A stretch of DNA of 54,426 bases from Ralstonia sp. ASV6 (lineage in GTDB: Bacteria; Pseudomonadota; Gammaproteobacteria; Burkholderiales; Burkholderiaceae), in the NCBI RefSeq assembly GCF_016429285.1, contig NZ_JAELUI010000017.1:1-54426 (forward strand), given 5' to 3'. The position numbers were made by a program, and so were the translations under genes. The notes under the pieces were generated by a model. That model was not told where the DNA came from and ran no database searches. It saw only the letters and a list, made by a program, of their open reading frames with translations. This document shows positions 25,839 through 33,978 of this stretch, one piece after another. The stretch's first letter is position 1, and each line of letters opens with the position of its first letter.

Positions 25839-26645
25839 TCAGTGCAGGTTGGCGGGGAGGCCGTGCTGCAGGGCGAGTGCGTCGCGCAGCAGCGCATCGG
25901 TCATGTCACGGCCCAGCAGTGCAGGGTCGAAGCGCGCAGAAAAGCGCGTCGAGCACGACTCCACCTGCAGCACGACCTGACCCGGCGGCAGCAGTTCAAT
26001 GTCGACGTGGATGTCCTCGTCGTCTTCAGTAAAGGAATGCAGCAGGGTGAGCGCGCGATAGCCGTCGGCACGTTCCACCGCGGCTTCCGTCCAAGACGGC
26101 GCCAGCAGCGCGCAATCGACCAGCGTTTCGGGCTCGTCCGGACGATACAGGTGCAGGCCCATCATGGTGGATGCAGCATCGGCCACGCCCGACCACTCGG
26201 CGGCAGGAATCAGATCGCCCAGCAGGCGGACGTCGTCGACAGCGGTATCCGTCTGCACAAAGGCAGCGCCCAGGAAGAACGCGGTCTCATCACGAAACCC
26301 GCCCGCCGCCGTGTTGCGCCACAGGCGGTGGCTGCTCTTGCTGCCCAACGCCACCTGCGACAGCACCTTGGCCGCGCGCGCGCCGTCGGCGCCAGACCAT
26401 TGCTCCACCGCGCCATGCGAGAACAGGCGATCGGCCATCACCAAGCCCACGCCCTCGGGCAGCACACGCGCCTCCAGCCACCGGGCGAGCACATGCACAC
26501 CACTGAACGGCATCTCCGGGCGCCCGATCGCATGCGCGCGCACGCGGCCGTTTTCCGGCACGTGAAACGGCATGGCAAACAGCCTCGCCTGGTAGGCAAC
26601 GCCGTCAATCTCGAAACGGGCGATGGACGCAGTGGTGATGGTCAT
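25839..26645 (-). CDS. Unknown soluble protein
   Basis: 268 aa, no signal peptide, no transmembrane helix. The sequence mixes strands and helices (ARFEIDGVAYQARLFAMPF, GVHVLARWLEARVLP, then a central helix region and a closing beta stretch with HVDIELLPPGQVVLQVES). I do not recognise a family or catalytic motif. Acidic patches (TEDDEDIHVD) are notable. It stands alone ahead of a 410-bp gap. Confidence 0.65.
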   Translation of the reverse strand: MTITTASIARFEIDGVAYQARLFAMPFHVPENGRVRAHAIGRPEMPFSGVHVLARWLEARVLPEGVGLVMADRLFSHGAVEQWSGADGARAAKVLSQVALGSKSSHRLWRNTAAGGFRDETAFFLGAAFVQTDTAVDDVRLLGDLIPAAEWSGVADAASTMMGLHLYRPDEPETLVDCALLAPSWTEAAVERADGYRALTLLHSFTEDDEDIHVDIELLPPGQVVLQVESCSTRFSARFDPALLGRDMTDALLRDALALQHGLPANLH

Positions 26646-27055
26646 GATGGTCTTCCTTGCAGCAGGGGCGGAAAGCGTCGCCCCTCACCTGCTTCAACGA
26701 CCGTTCGCGTGGAATGTTTAGTGGCGTACCGCCTTACTGGAGGGAGGGGGAATCCCCAGGTCTGTAATGCGACGCAACAATCTGTCGCACCCTTGGACGG
26801 AATTTTTTGCTGGATGCCACCGTCAGATGTTCGCTGTAAGGGTTATCCCGCATCTCATATTCATGTGTCATATCAATGACTTATGTGCAGATTGCGGTGC
26901 CTGAGGGGTCACAATTGTTCGTGTTTTTTGAACAAAGAGTTTAAGAGAACTGCTTTTTACCCGCCCAAGCAACGACTAAGCTTATGCCATCGCGTTACTG
27001 CACTGCAGCGAATCTGCCCTGTAGCAATGCTCACCCCCCTGTTGTGGAGTCCATT
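26646..27055. promoter_or_regulatory. 410-bp divergent intergenic region
   Basis: This gap separates two divergent genes and should hold both promoters. It contains an inverted repeat TTGTTC-N9-GAACAA (26915-26920 / 26930-26935) in an AT-rich patch, a candidate operator about 120 bp before the repeat-protein gene, and a smaller pair GCGAC/GTCGC near 26770. No gene or known RNA is apparent. Confidence 0.35.
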
Positions 27056-27328
27056 ATGAAGACCAAGAACCTGCTTATCGCCTCGCTGATCGCTATTGCT
27101 GCTGTGCCCGCTTTCGCAGCCGGCGTGCAGAGCAAAGACCCGTACACCAATGGCCAAGCCGTGACCAAGGGCGACCCGTACACCGATGGTGCCCGCAAGG
27201 CTGACCCGTACACCGACGGCGCACTGCGCAAGGCCGATCCGTACACCGATGGCGCCCTGCGCAAGGCAGACCCGTACACCGATGGCGCCCTGGCCGGCAA
27301 GCGCGACCCGTTCACCGACGGTCTGTAA
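27056..27328 (+). CDS. Exported DPYTDG tandem-repeat protein
   Basis: 90 aa. The start at 27056 gives a clean signal peptide (KTKNLLIASLIAIAAVPAFA, residues 2-21). The mature chain is six tandem repeats of 10-12 residues: DPYTNGQAVTKG, DPYTDGARKA, two copies of DPYTDGALRKA, DPYTDGALAGKR and the closing DPFTDGL. Asp at positions 1 and 5 with Asn/Gly recalls acidic Ca-binding loops, alternating with basic linkers (RKA). It has its own terminator. Function unknown; I infer a small periplasmic or secreted polyvalent binder. No cysteine is present. Confidence 0.8.
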   Translation: MKTKNLLIASLIAIAAVPAFAAGVQSKDPYTNGQAVTKGDPYTDGARKADPYTDGALRKADPYTDGALRKADPYTDGALAGKRDPFTDGL

Positions 27329-27403
27329 GCACATCTGCATCACCCCTGATTCATCTCCCTCCCCGATGCCGGGCGCCCAAGCGGCGCCGGTGCCGGTTTG
27401 CTG

Positions 27404-27434
27404 AGGCGGCCCTTTCCGGCCGCCTTATTTTTTG
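27404..27434 (+). terminator. Intrinsic terminator of the DPYTDG gene
   Basis: An 8-bp stem (AGGCGGCC / GGCCGCCT) followed by TATTTTTTG. The rest of the 353-bp gap (27329-27681) contains a bulged hairpin (about 27458-27490) and the presumed promoter of the HD-GYP gene, with no further gene. Confidence 0.75.
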
Positions 27435-27681
27435 CCGCGCCGTTACCGGCGACAGCATGCGTGTGGCGCCATCTTTGCTGCGCCACGCATACATAGCAAG
27501 GCGTGTTCGCCACACCGCCTCGCCTCACGCGGTCGTACCCGGTATTACCGGGCTTTCCCCCCCTCAAGCCGCGCCCGCTACGTCCGATAAGATGAATGGC
27601 AACCATTGGCACAGCAGCGCCCCCTTGCGCCCGCTGCATAGGACGTGCCCTGCCAAGGCATCCGATTGTCTAGACACCAAC

Positions 27682-28884
27682 ATGCGCAAGCGCATCGCCA
27701 TCGAACACCTGCGGGTGGGAATGTATCTGGAGGAATTTGTCGGCTCGTGGCTGGACCACCCGTTCTGGCGGGCCCGCTTTCGCGTTGAAGATTCCGCCCA
27801 GTTGCAACGCCTGCGTGCCAGCGGCATCCGAGAAGTCTGGATCGATACCGCGCGCGGCACCGATGTGGCAGCAGCCAACGCTGCGCCACCCGCACCACCC
27901 AGCCCGCCGTCCGCACAGCCGGACGCCGGCATCATGCCGCGCCCGATCACCTACGCGGAGGAGATGCGCCGCGCCGGACGACTGATCAGCAAGGCAGAAG
28001 TTGCCGTCAAGGCGATGTTCTCCGACGCCCGCATGGGCCGCACCATCGAGGCGCGCGACGCGTTGCCCCTGGTCGAGGCGATCTCCGGCTCGGTCGACCG
28101 CCACCCGAGCGCGCTGATCAGCCTCGCGCGCCTGAAGACGAAAGATCGCTATACGTTTCTGCATTCCGTGGCCGTGTGCGCACTGATGGTGTCGCTCGGC
28201 CGCCAGCTCGGCCTGTCCGATGATGAAGTCCGTGACGCGGGCCTGGCCGGCCTGCTGCACGACATCGGCAAGATCGCCATTCCGCCCGAGGTGCTGAACA
28301 AACCGGGCGCGCTCACCGCCGATGAGTTCCGTACCGTGATCGTTCATCCGCAGGCCGGGCACGACATCCTGGTGGGCGACACCCAGATGCGCGATATCGC
28401 GCTGGACGTCTGCCTGCACCACCACGAGCGCATGGACGGCACGGGCTATCCGCACAAGCTGGCCGGCGAGGGCATCTCGTTGTTTGCGCGCATGGGCGCC
28501 ATCTGCGATGTGTATGACGCGGTCACCTCCGACCGCCCCTACAAGAAGGCATGGGAGGCTGCCTACGCGATCCAGCGCATGGTCGAATGGCGCGGCAACC
28601 ATTTCGACCCGATGGTGTTCAACGCCTTCGTCAAAAGCGTGGGCATCTATCCGGTGGGCTCACTGGTGCGATTGCGCTCGGGCAGGCTGGCTGTGGTCAT
28701 GCAACACACGCCGGGCGCGTTGCTCACGCCCACGGTCAAGGTATTCTTCTCCATATCGTCGGGCACGCGGATTGCGCCCGAGCTCATCGACCTGGCGCAC
28801 ACCGGCGACCAGATCGTTTCACGAGAAGAACCCAGCGACTGGGGCCTGACCGACCTCAACGAACTTTGGATACACGGCGACTGA
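27682..28884 (+). CDS. HD-GYP domain c-di-GMP phosphodiesterase
   Basis: 400 aa. The start RKRIAIEHLRVGMYLEEF is the DUF3391 N-domain usual in this class (residues 1-~100). The HD-GYP domain (from ~150) has the metal residues HSV, HDIGK, HPQAGHD and HHHERMDGTGYP, all intact, so it should hydrolyse c-di-GMP to pGpG or GMP. The long upstream open frame starting at 27457 has no family support. A Pro/Ala linker separates the domains. The stop overlaps the start region of the next gene, suggesting co-transcription with the fused transporter. Confidence 0.9.
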   Translation: MRKRIAIEHLRVGMYLEEFVGSWLDHPFWRARFRVEDSAQLQRLRASGIREVWIDTARGTDVAAANAAPPAPPSPPSAQPDAGIMPRPITYAEEMRRAGRLISKAEVAVKAMFSDARMGRTIEARDALPLVEAISGSVDRHPSALISLARLKTKDRYTFLHSVAVCALMVSLGRQLGLSDDEVRDAGLAGLLHDIGKIAIPPEVLNKPGALTADEFRTVIVHPQAGHDILVGDTQMRDIALDVCLHHHERMDGTGYPHKLAGEGISLFARMGAICDVYDAVTSDRPYKKAWEAAYAIQRMVEWRGNHFDPMVFNAFVKSVGIYPVGSLVRLRSGRLAVVMQHTPGALLTPTVKVFFSISSGTRIAPELIDLAHTGDQIVSREEPSDWGLTDLNELWIHGD

Positions 28885-30422
28885 CCTGTAGTTTTCCCCT
28901 CCGGCGTTGCCTCGTGTGGCTCGCGTTGGGCTGGCTGGCGTACAGCGCATCGGCGATTGCAGAGCCTGCGCTGCGCATCGGCTCCAAGCGCTTCACCGAG
29001 TCGTACGTACTGGGCGAAATCCTGACGCAAACCGCCGGCCAAGTCGGCCCCGCCGAACACGTACCCGGCCTGGGCAACACCGCCATCGTCTTCGCGGCGC
29101 TCCAGAACGGCAGCATTGACGCCTACCCCGACTACCTCGGCACCATCGCCGCCGAGATCCTCCACCTGCCGCAGGCACAAGCTGCCAACCCAGATCAGAC
29201 CGCACTGCTGGCCGACGTGAACCGTGCGCTTGGCCCCATGGGCCTGGCTGCGGGCGTGCCGCTCGGTTTTGAAGATACCTACGCACTCGCCATGCGCGAG
29301 GCCGATGCCGAACGCGAGCACATCCGCACGCTCGCCGATCTGGCGACCCACCCGGCGCTGCGCCTCGGCCTGTCGCACGAATTTCTCGGCCGCACCGACG
29401 GCTGGCCGGCCATCGCAGCACACTACGCGCTGCCACAACATCCAACCGGCCTCGACCATGGCGTTGCCTATGACGCGCTGCGTGCCAGGCAAATCGACGT
29501 GATCGACATCTACTCCACCGACGCCAAGATCCGCCGCGAGCATCTGCGCGTGCTCGACGACACCGCGCACGTCTTCCCGCGCTACGACGCGGTGCTGCTC
29601 TACCGCAGCGACGTTGCGCAGAAACACGCGGCGCAATGGCAGGCCATCTCGGCACTCACCGGCCGTATCCAGCGAGACGACATGGTGGCGATGAACGCAG
29701 CGGTCGAGCTGGAGGGCCAATCGTTCTCGCAGGTCGCGCGCCAGTTTGTCGCCGGGCAGCACAATGCGCCGGCCGCCACGCCGGCCCGGGCGTTCTTCGC
29801 ACAACTGACCGATGGCCTGTGGCGATTGACGCAACGGCACCTCATGCTGGTCGGCATCTCAACGGGCGTTGCGGTATTGCTTGGCGTGCCGCTGGGTCTG
29901 GCTGCCGCACGGCAGCGGATCAAGCAGCCGATCCTTGCCGTGGTGGGCGTGCTGCAGACGATTCCATCGCTGGCGCTGCTGGCCATGTTGATCCCCATTG
30001 TCGGGTCGATCGGCGTGGTGCCGGCGCTGATCGCACTGGCGCTGTATGCGCTGCTGCCCATCGTGCGCAACACCATCGTCGGCCTGGAACAGGTGCCCGA
30101 TGGCCTGCGTGATGCGGCACTGGCACTCGGTTTCACGCCCGCGCAGCGCACGCGCGTGGTGGATCTGCCGCTGGCGCTACCGGTCATCCTGGCCGGCATC
30201 AAGACGGCCGCCGTCATCAGCGTGGGCACCGCGACCATCGCCGCGTTCATCGGCGCAGGCGGCTATGGTGAGCGCATTGCGACCGGGCTTGCACTCAACG
30301 ACAGCGCAACGCTGCTGGCTGGCGCCATCCCTGCTGCCATCCTGGCGCTGCTCGTGCAGGGGGTATTCGAGGTCATCGAATGGCAGCTGCGCCGGCATGG
30401 GGGCACCCCCCCCAATCGGTAG
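28866..30422 (+). CDS. Fused binding-protein/permease of an osmoprotectant-type ABC importer
   Basis: About 518 aa. The start is uncertain: TTG 28866 gives a proper signal peptide with a basic head (RRLTCSFPLRR) and hydrophobic core; GTG 28914 is the alternative, which would lose the basic head. Residues ~40-300 form an OpuAC/OsmF-type binding domain (RIGSKRFTESYVLGEIL, NGSIDAYPDYLGTIA). Residues ~310-515 are an OpuAB/ProW-type permease with six helices and the coupling motif (EQVPDGLRDAALALGFTPAQ). Quaternary amines such as glycine betaine are the usual substrates. The binding domain comes first, the reverse of Lactococcus OpuABC. No ATPase gene is adjacent. Confidence 0.82.
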   Translation: MDTRRLTCSFPLRRCLVWLALGWLAYSASAIAEPALRIGSKRFTESYVLGEILTQTAGQVGPAEHVPGLGNTAIVFAALQNGSIDAYPDYLGTIAAEILHLPQAQAANPDQTALLADVNRALGPMGLAAGVPLGFEDTYALAMREADAEREHIRTLADLATHPALRLGLSHEFLGRTDGWPAIAAHYALPQHPTGLDHGVAYDALRARQIDVIDIYSTDAKIRREHLRVLDDTAHVFPRYDAVLLYRSDVAQKHAAQWQAISALTGRIQRDDMVAMNAAVELEGQSFSQVARQFVAGQHNAPAATPARAFFAQLTDGLWRLTQRHLMLVGISTGVAVLLGVPLGLAAARQRIKQPILAVVGVLQTIPSLALLAMLIPIVGSIGVVPALIALALYALLPIVRNTIVGLEQVPDGLRDAALALGFTPAQRTRVVDLPLALPVILAGIKTAAVISVGTATIAAFIGAGGYGERIATGLALNDSATLLAGAIPAAILALLVQGVFEVIEWQLRRHGGTPPNR

Positions 30423-30485
30423 CAAGCGCGAGCGCGGACGTTCCATTACCATGCGCGGACCATTCGATCGCTCGCCTCCCCGCTC

Positions 30486-31253
30486 ATGTCCACGCTTTCG
30501 CTCTCCACCGCCCTGCTCGTTGCAGCGGCCGGCGTCTATGCCGGTGCGCAGAATGCCATAGCCGGCGGCGGATCGTTCATCACATTTCCGGCGTTGCTGT
30601 TGGCGGGGCTCAACCCGCTGGCCGCCAACATGACCTCGACGATCGCGCTGTTCCCCAGCCAGATCACCACGTCGGTAGCCGGGCGCAAACTGGCTGGTGG
30701 CGTGGATGCCGGCGAGCACCACCTCTCGCTCAAGACGCTCATCATCATCAGCCTGATTGGCGGCGTGCTCGGCGCGCTGTTGCTGCTGGCGACGCCGCCG
30801 TCATTCTTCGCCAAGCTGGTGCCGTACCTTGTGCTGTTTGCCACCAGCGTGTTTGCGTGGGGAAGCTTCCGGCGCAAGCCGCTGCATGCCGCCACCGGCC
30901 TGTCGAGCACGACGTTGGCGACGATCCAGTTTGCGATTGCCATCTACGGCGGCTACTTCGGCGGCGGGATCGGGTTTCTGATGCTGGCGGCACTCACCGT
31001 AGCAGGACAGCAGGTACGCATGGCGGTGGCCACCAAGAACGTGCTCGCCATGACGATGAACGCGTCTGCGGTGGCGGTGTTTGCCTTCTCGCCGCAGGTG
31101 AACTGGCTGGCGGTGCTGGCCCTGGGCATTGGCGGCATCGCGGGCGGGTTTGCAGGGGCGTGGCTGCTGCACCGGTTGCCGGAGAAGGTGCTGCGCGGCT
31201 TTGTGGTGGTGGTTGGGGTTGTGTTGACGGTTTGGTTGTTTGTGCGTGCTTGA
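30486..31253 (+). CDS. TSUP (TauE/SafE) family membrane permease
   Basis: 255 aa with about eight helices. GAQNAIAGGGSFITFPALLLAG near the start and GGYFGGGIGFLMLAALTVAG in the middle are the two repeat signatures of the TauE/SafE family, which exports sulfite or organosulfonates. No sulfur gene is adjacent, so the substrate is open. It is followed by the large palindrome region. Confidence 0.87.
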   Translation: MSTLSLSTALLVAAAGVYAGAQNAIAGGGSFITFPALLLAGLNPLAANMTSTIALFPSQITTSVAGRKLAGGVDAGEHHLSLKTLIIISLIGGVLGALLLLATPPSFFAKLVPYLVLFATSVFAWGSFRRKPLHAATGLSSTTLATIQFAIAIYGGYFGGGIGFLMLAALTVAGQQVRMAVATKNVLAMTMNASAVAVFAFSPQVNWLAVLALGIGGIAGGFAGAWLLHRLPEKVLRGFVVVVGVVLTVWLFVRA

Positions 31254-31269
31254 GCCTTGATTTTGGACT

Positions 31270-31788
31270 GGGTGGTCCACCTCCCTTTCGTTCCCTGCCG
31301 GGACCGACTCACTTTCTTTGTCTTGCCAAAGAAAGTAAGCAAAGAAAGGCGCGCCCGATGCGGCGAAAGACTCCTTGAATTTCCGTGACCGTGCGGGGAA
31401 GGAGGCAAACTCGCTACGCTCAAACAAGCCTCCTTCCTTTTTCCGCCCGCTCACAAAAATTCAAGGCGCCGCATAGGGCAGGGAAAGTCAAAGGCAAAAA
31501 GACAAACCATCTGGATGCCAGCCAGAACGACAAAGGCCAACCTCGCGAGGGGTTGGCCTTTTTCTTTTGACGTTAGGCCCTTGATGGCGCCTTGGATTTT
31601 TGTGAGCGGGCGGAAAAAAGATGGGGAACTGTCTGAGCGAAGCGAGTTTTCCCCATCTCCGCCCGGTTACAAAAATCCAAGGGGAAGTCGCCATCTCGGG
31701 CGCGCCTTTCTTTTGCTTACTTTTCTTTGGCAAGACAAAGAAAAGTGAGTCAGCCCCGGCAGGGGATGAAACAAGGGATGGACCACCC
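31270..31788. repeat. About 520-bp imperfect palindrome between convergent genes
   Basis: The left arm (31270-31479) and right arm (31577-31788) are imperfect inverted copies. Matching landmarks are GGGTGGTCCA / TGGACCACCC at the tips, then CCCTGCCGGG, ACTCACTTTCTTTGTCTTGC, the GGCGCGCCCGA block, an inner hairpin with CTCGCTACGCTCAAACA against its partner CTCGCTTCGCTCAGACAGT, and CCGCCCGCTCACAAAAATTC near the centre. Each arm can also fold alone (CTTTCTTTG / CAAAGAAAG). A terminator hairpin sits at the middle. There is no transposase or open frame of coding character. It fills the whole 605-bp gap 31254-31858. Confidence 0.8.
31532..31568 (+). terminator. Terminator at the centre of the palindrome
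   Basis: An 11-bp perfect stem (AAAGGCCAACC / GGTTGGCCTTT) with an 8-nt GC loop, followed by TTCTTTTG. It can end transcription from the TSUP gene and, less strongly, from the convergent GntP gene. Confidence 0.75.
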
Positions 31789-31858
31789 CCCCCAAAAAAA
31801 ACAGGGAACGCACCACAAAGGCCCATTCCCTGCTGCACCAGAACTCACACCAAACCAA

Positions 31859-33259
31859 TCAAACAATACCCGTCGCGTAAAACACAGCAATCACGAAGAA
31901 CACAGCCAGCGTCTTGATGATCGTGACGCAAAACACATCGCGATACGCCTCGCGGTGCGTAAGCCCGGTCACGGCCAGCAGCGTGATGACGGCGCCGTTA
32001 TGCGGCAGCGTGTCCATGCCACCCGAGGCCATCGCCGCCACGCGGTGCAGTACCTCCATCGGAATGCCCGTCGCCTGCGCAGCCTGCACGAACTGATCCG
32101 CCATCGCCGCCAGTGCAATGCTCATGCCGCCCGACGCAGACCCAGTGATACCCGCCAGCGTGCTCACCGTCACCGCTTCGTTGACGAGCGGGTTCGGAAT
32201 CGCGCGCAGCCCGTCGGCCAGCACCAGGAAGCCCGGCAGCGCGGCAATCACGCCCCCAAAGCCGTATTCCGATGCAGTGTTCATTGCAGCCAGCAGGGCG
32301 CCGGACACGGCCGACTTGCTGCCTTCTGCAAAGCGGCCCTTTACGGCGCGGAAGCCGAATACCAACACCACGATGATGCCGATCAGCAATGCGGCCTCCA
32401 CGGCCCAGATCGCGGTCAGCTTGTCAGCCTCGACCGTCAGCGGCTTGGGCAGGCCCGGCAGCGCAACGGTGACGACCTTGCCGTACCACGTCGGAATCCA
32501 GCGCGTGAACAGCAGGTTCATCACGCCCACCAGCACCAGCGGCGACAGCGCAATCAGCGGATGCGCCAGCGTGCCGGTTTCGGCCGTTTCCGGCTCGTTC
32601 ACCAGCTTGGTGAGGCCATGGTCATAACCGTGGCCATTGCGCAGTGCTACGCGGCGGCGCCACTCCAGATAGGCCATGCCCACCACGATGATGAACAGCG
32701 CACCGATCGTGCCGAGCCACGGCGCGGCCCACGAGGTCGTGTGGAAAAACGTGGTCGGGATGATGTTCTGGATCTGCGGCGTGCCCGGCAGTGAATCCAT
32801 CGTGAACGAGAACGCGCCCAGCGCGATCGTGCCCGGGATCAAGCGCTTGGGGATATTGCCCTGGCGGAACATCTCCGCCGCAAACGGGTACACCGCAAAC
32901 ACCACAACGAACAGCGATACACCACCGTACGTCAGCAGCGCACAAACCAGCACGATGGACAGCATCGCACGCTTGGCACCCACCACGCGGATGACCGACG
33001 CCACGATCGAGCGCGAAAAGCCAGACAGCTCGATCACCTTGCCGAACACGGCGCCGAGCAGGAACACCGGGAAATACAGTTTGACGAAGCCGACCATCTT
33101 CTCCATGAAGATGCCGGAGAACACCGGTGCCACGGCCGAAGGGTCCGTCAGGAGCACCGCGCCCAAGGCGGCCAGCGGTGCAAACAGGATGACGCTATAG
33201 CCACGGTATGCGGCGAACATCAGAAATGCCAGCGCAGCCAGCACGATGATGACGGACAT
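31859..33259 (-). CDS. GntP family permease (gluconate/organic acid:H+ symporter)
   Basis: 466 aa, 12-14 helices. GAGGAG is 7 bp before ATG 33259; the longer frame to 33316 adds a charged tail without a ribosome site. GVSLFVVVFAVYPFAAEMFRQ and SASGGMSIALAAMADQF are GntP-type signatures, as is SGGMDTLPHNGAVITLL. The family moves gluconate, hydroxybutyrate or similar organic acids; the substrate is not given by context. Confidence 0.86.
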   Translation of the reverse strand: MSVIIVLAALAFLMFAAYRGYSVILFAPLAALGAVLLTDPSAVAPVFSGIFMEKMVGFVKLYFPVFLLGAVFGKVIELSGFSRSIVASVIRVVGAKRAMLSIVLVCALLTYGGVSLFVVVFAVYPFAAEMFRQGNIPKRLIPGTIALGAFSFTMDSLPGTPQIQNIIPTTFFHTTSWAAPWLGTIGALFIIVVGMAYLEWRRRVALRNGHGYDHGLTKLVNEPETAETGTLAHPLIALSPLVLVGVMNLLFTRWIPTWYGKVVTVALPGLPKPLTVEADKLTAIWAVEAALLIGIIVVLVFGFRAVKGRFAEGSKSAVSGALLAAMNTASEYGFGGVIAALPGFLVLADGLRAIPNPLVNEAVTVSTLAGITGSASGGMSIALAAMADQFVQAAQATGIPMEVLHRVAAMASGGMDTLPHNGAVITLLAVTGLTHREAYRDVFCVTIIKTLAVFFVIAVFYATGIV

Positions 33260-33455
33260 GAACAATCTCCTCGCATTCTTCTTTTTTGAACCTGCCCGAT
33301 CCGCAGCAAACGACACCGGAAACAGGTTCTTGGGAGCGAAGGATTGTATGTCGCAATGCAGCAGATTCCGTTACGCAATCACGCGTATTGAACTGTCGGC
33401 AGAACTGGCGTTGCGCCGCGCCAGACGTGCGTCTTCGTGAGACAGATGTGACAGA

Positions 33456-33788
33456 TCAGTGACGATGGCCCCAGCCGCCACGTCCCCAGCCCCGGCCGCC
33501 CCAGCCGCGATGGCAGCCCCAGCATCCGCCGCCGCCAATCCACACGCTGCCAAACACGGGGGCTGGATAGAACGCAGGACCATAGTAGTAGTAAGGGTCG
33601 TACGGGTAGGCCGGGTAGGCCGGGTATGAGGCGACCGGTACCGGCGCAACCGCCGCCGGGGCAATCGGATTGCCATAGGCGTCGTAGTACGGCGCGACCA
33701 CGCAGCCGCTCAGCAGGGCCGCTGCGCACACGGCCAGCGCACCGGGCAGGATGGCACTCAGCCGGGCGCGTTGCGATGTCGGGTCCAT
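33456..33788 (-). CDS. Small Gly/Tyr/Trp-rich lipoprotein
   Basis: 110 aa from ATG 33788 (GGAG 7 bp upstream). Signal plus lipobox ALLSGCVV, then a Pro/Tyr-rich middle (YPAYPAYPYDPYYYYGPAF) and a Gly/Trp/His-rich tail (WGGRGWGRGGWGHRH). This is a common type of surface or periplasmic lipoprotein in Burkholderiales; function unknown. The His-rich tail could bind metal. Divergent from the MHS permease gene. Confidence 0.75.
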   Translation of the reverse strand: MDPTSQRARLSAILPGALAVCAAALLSGCVVAPYYDAYGNPIAPAAVAPVPVASYPAYPAYPYDPYYYYGPAFYPAPVFGSVWIGGGGCWGCHRGWGGRGWGRGGWGHRH

Positions 33789-33978
33789 GATGTGCTCCGT
33801 CAGATGCATGTGCATATGCATTGGACAGCGTTTGGCCCATTCGATTCCAAGGACTTCTGATACTGGCGCTGCCAATCGCTGCTGAATCACTTACCATGGC
33901 CGCTTCGCTGCTGCGCGGGGGAGCTCGGGGGAGAAAGCGCGGCGGACGATATCCACACATATATTGGAGGACACATCC

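Noticed and set aside
27457-27681. Extended N-terminus for the HD-GYP protein
   Set aside because: The DUF3391 domain begins at 27682; the upstream part passes through a bulged hairpin and has no conserved residues.
31270-31788. Insertion sequence or CRISPR array
   Set aside because: No transposase frame; two inverted arms instead of many short direct repeats with spacers.
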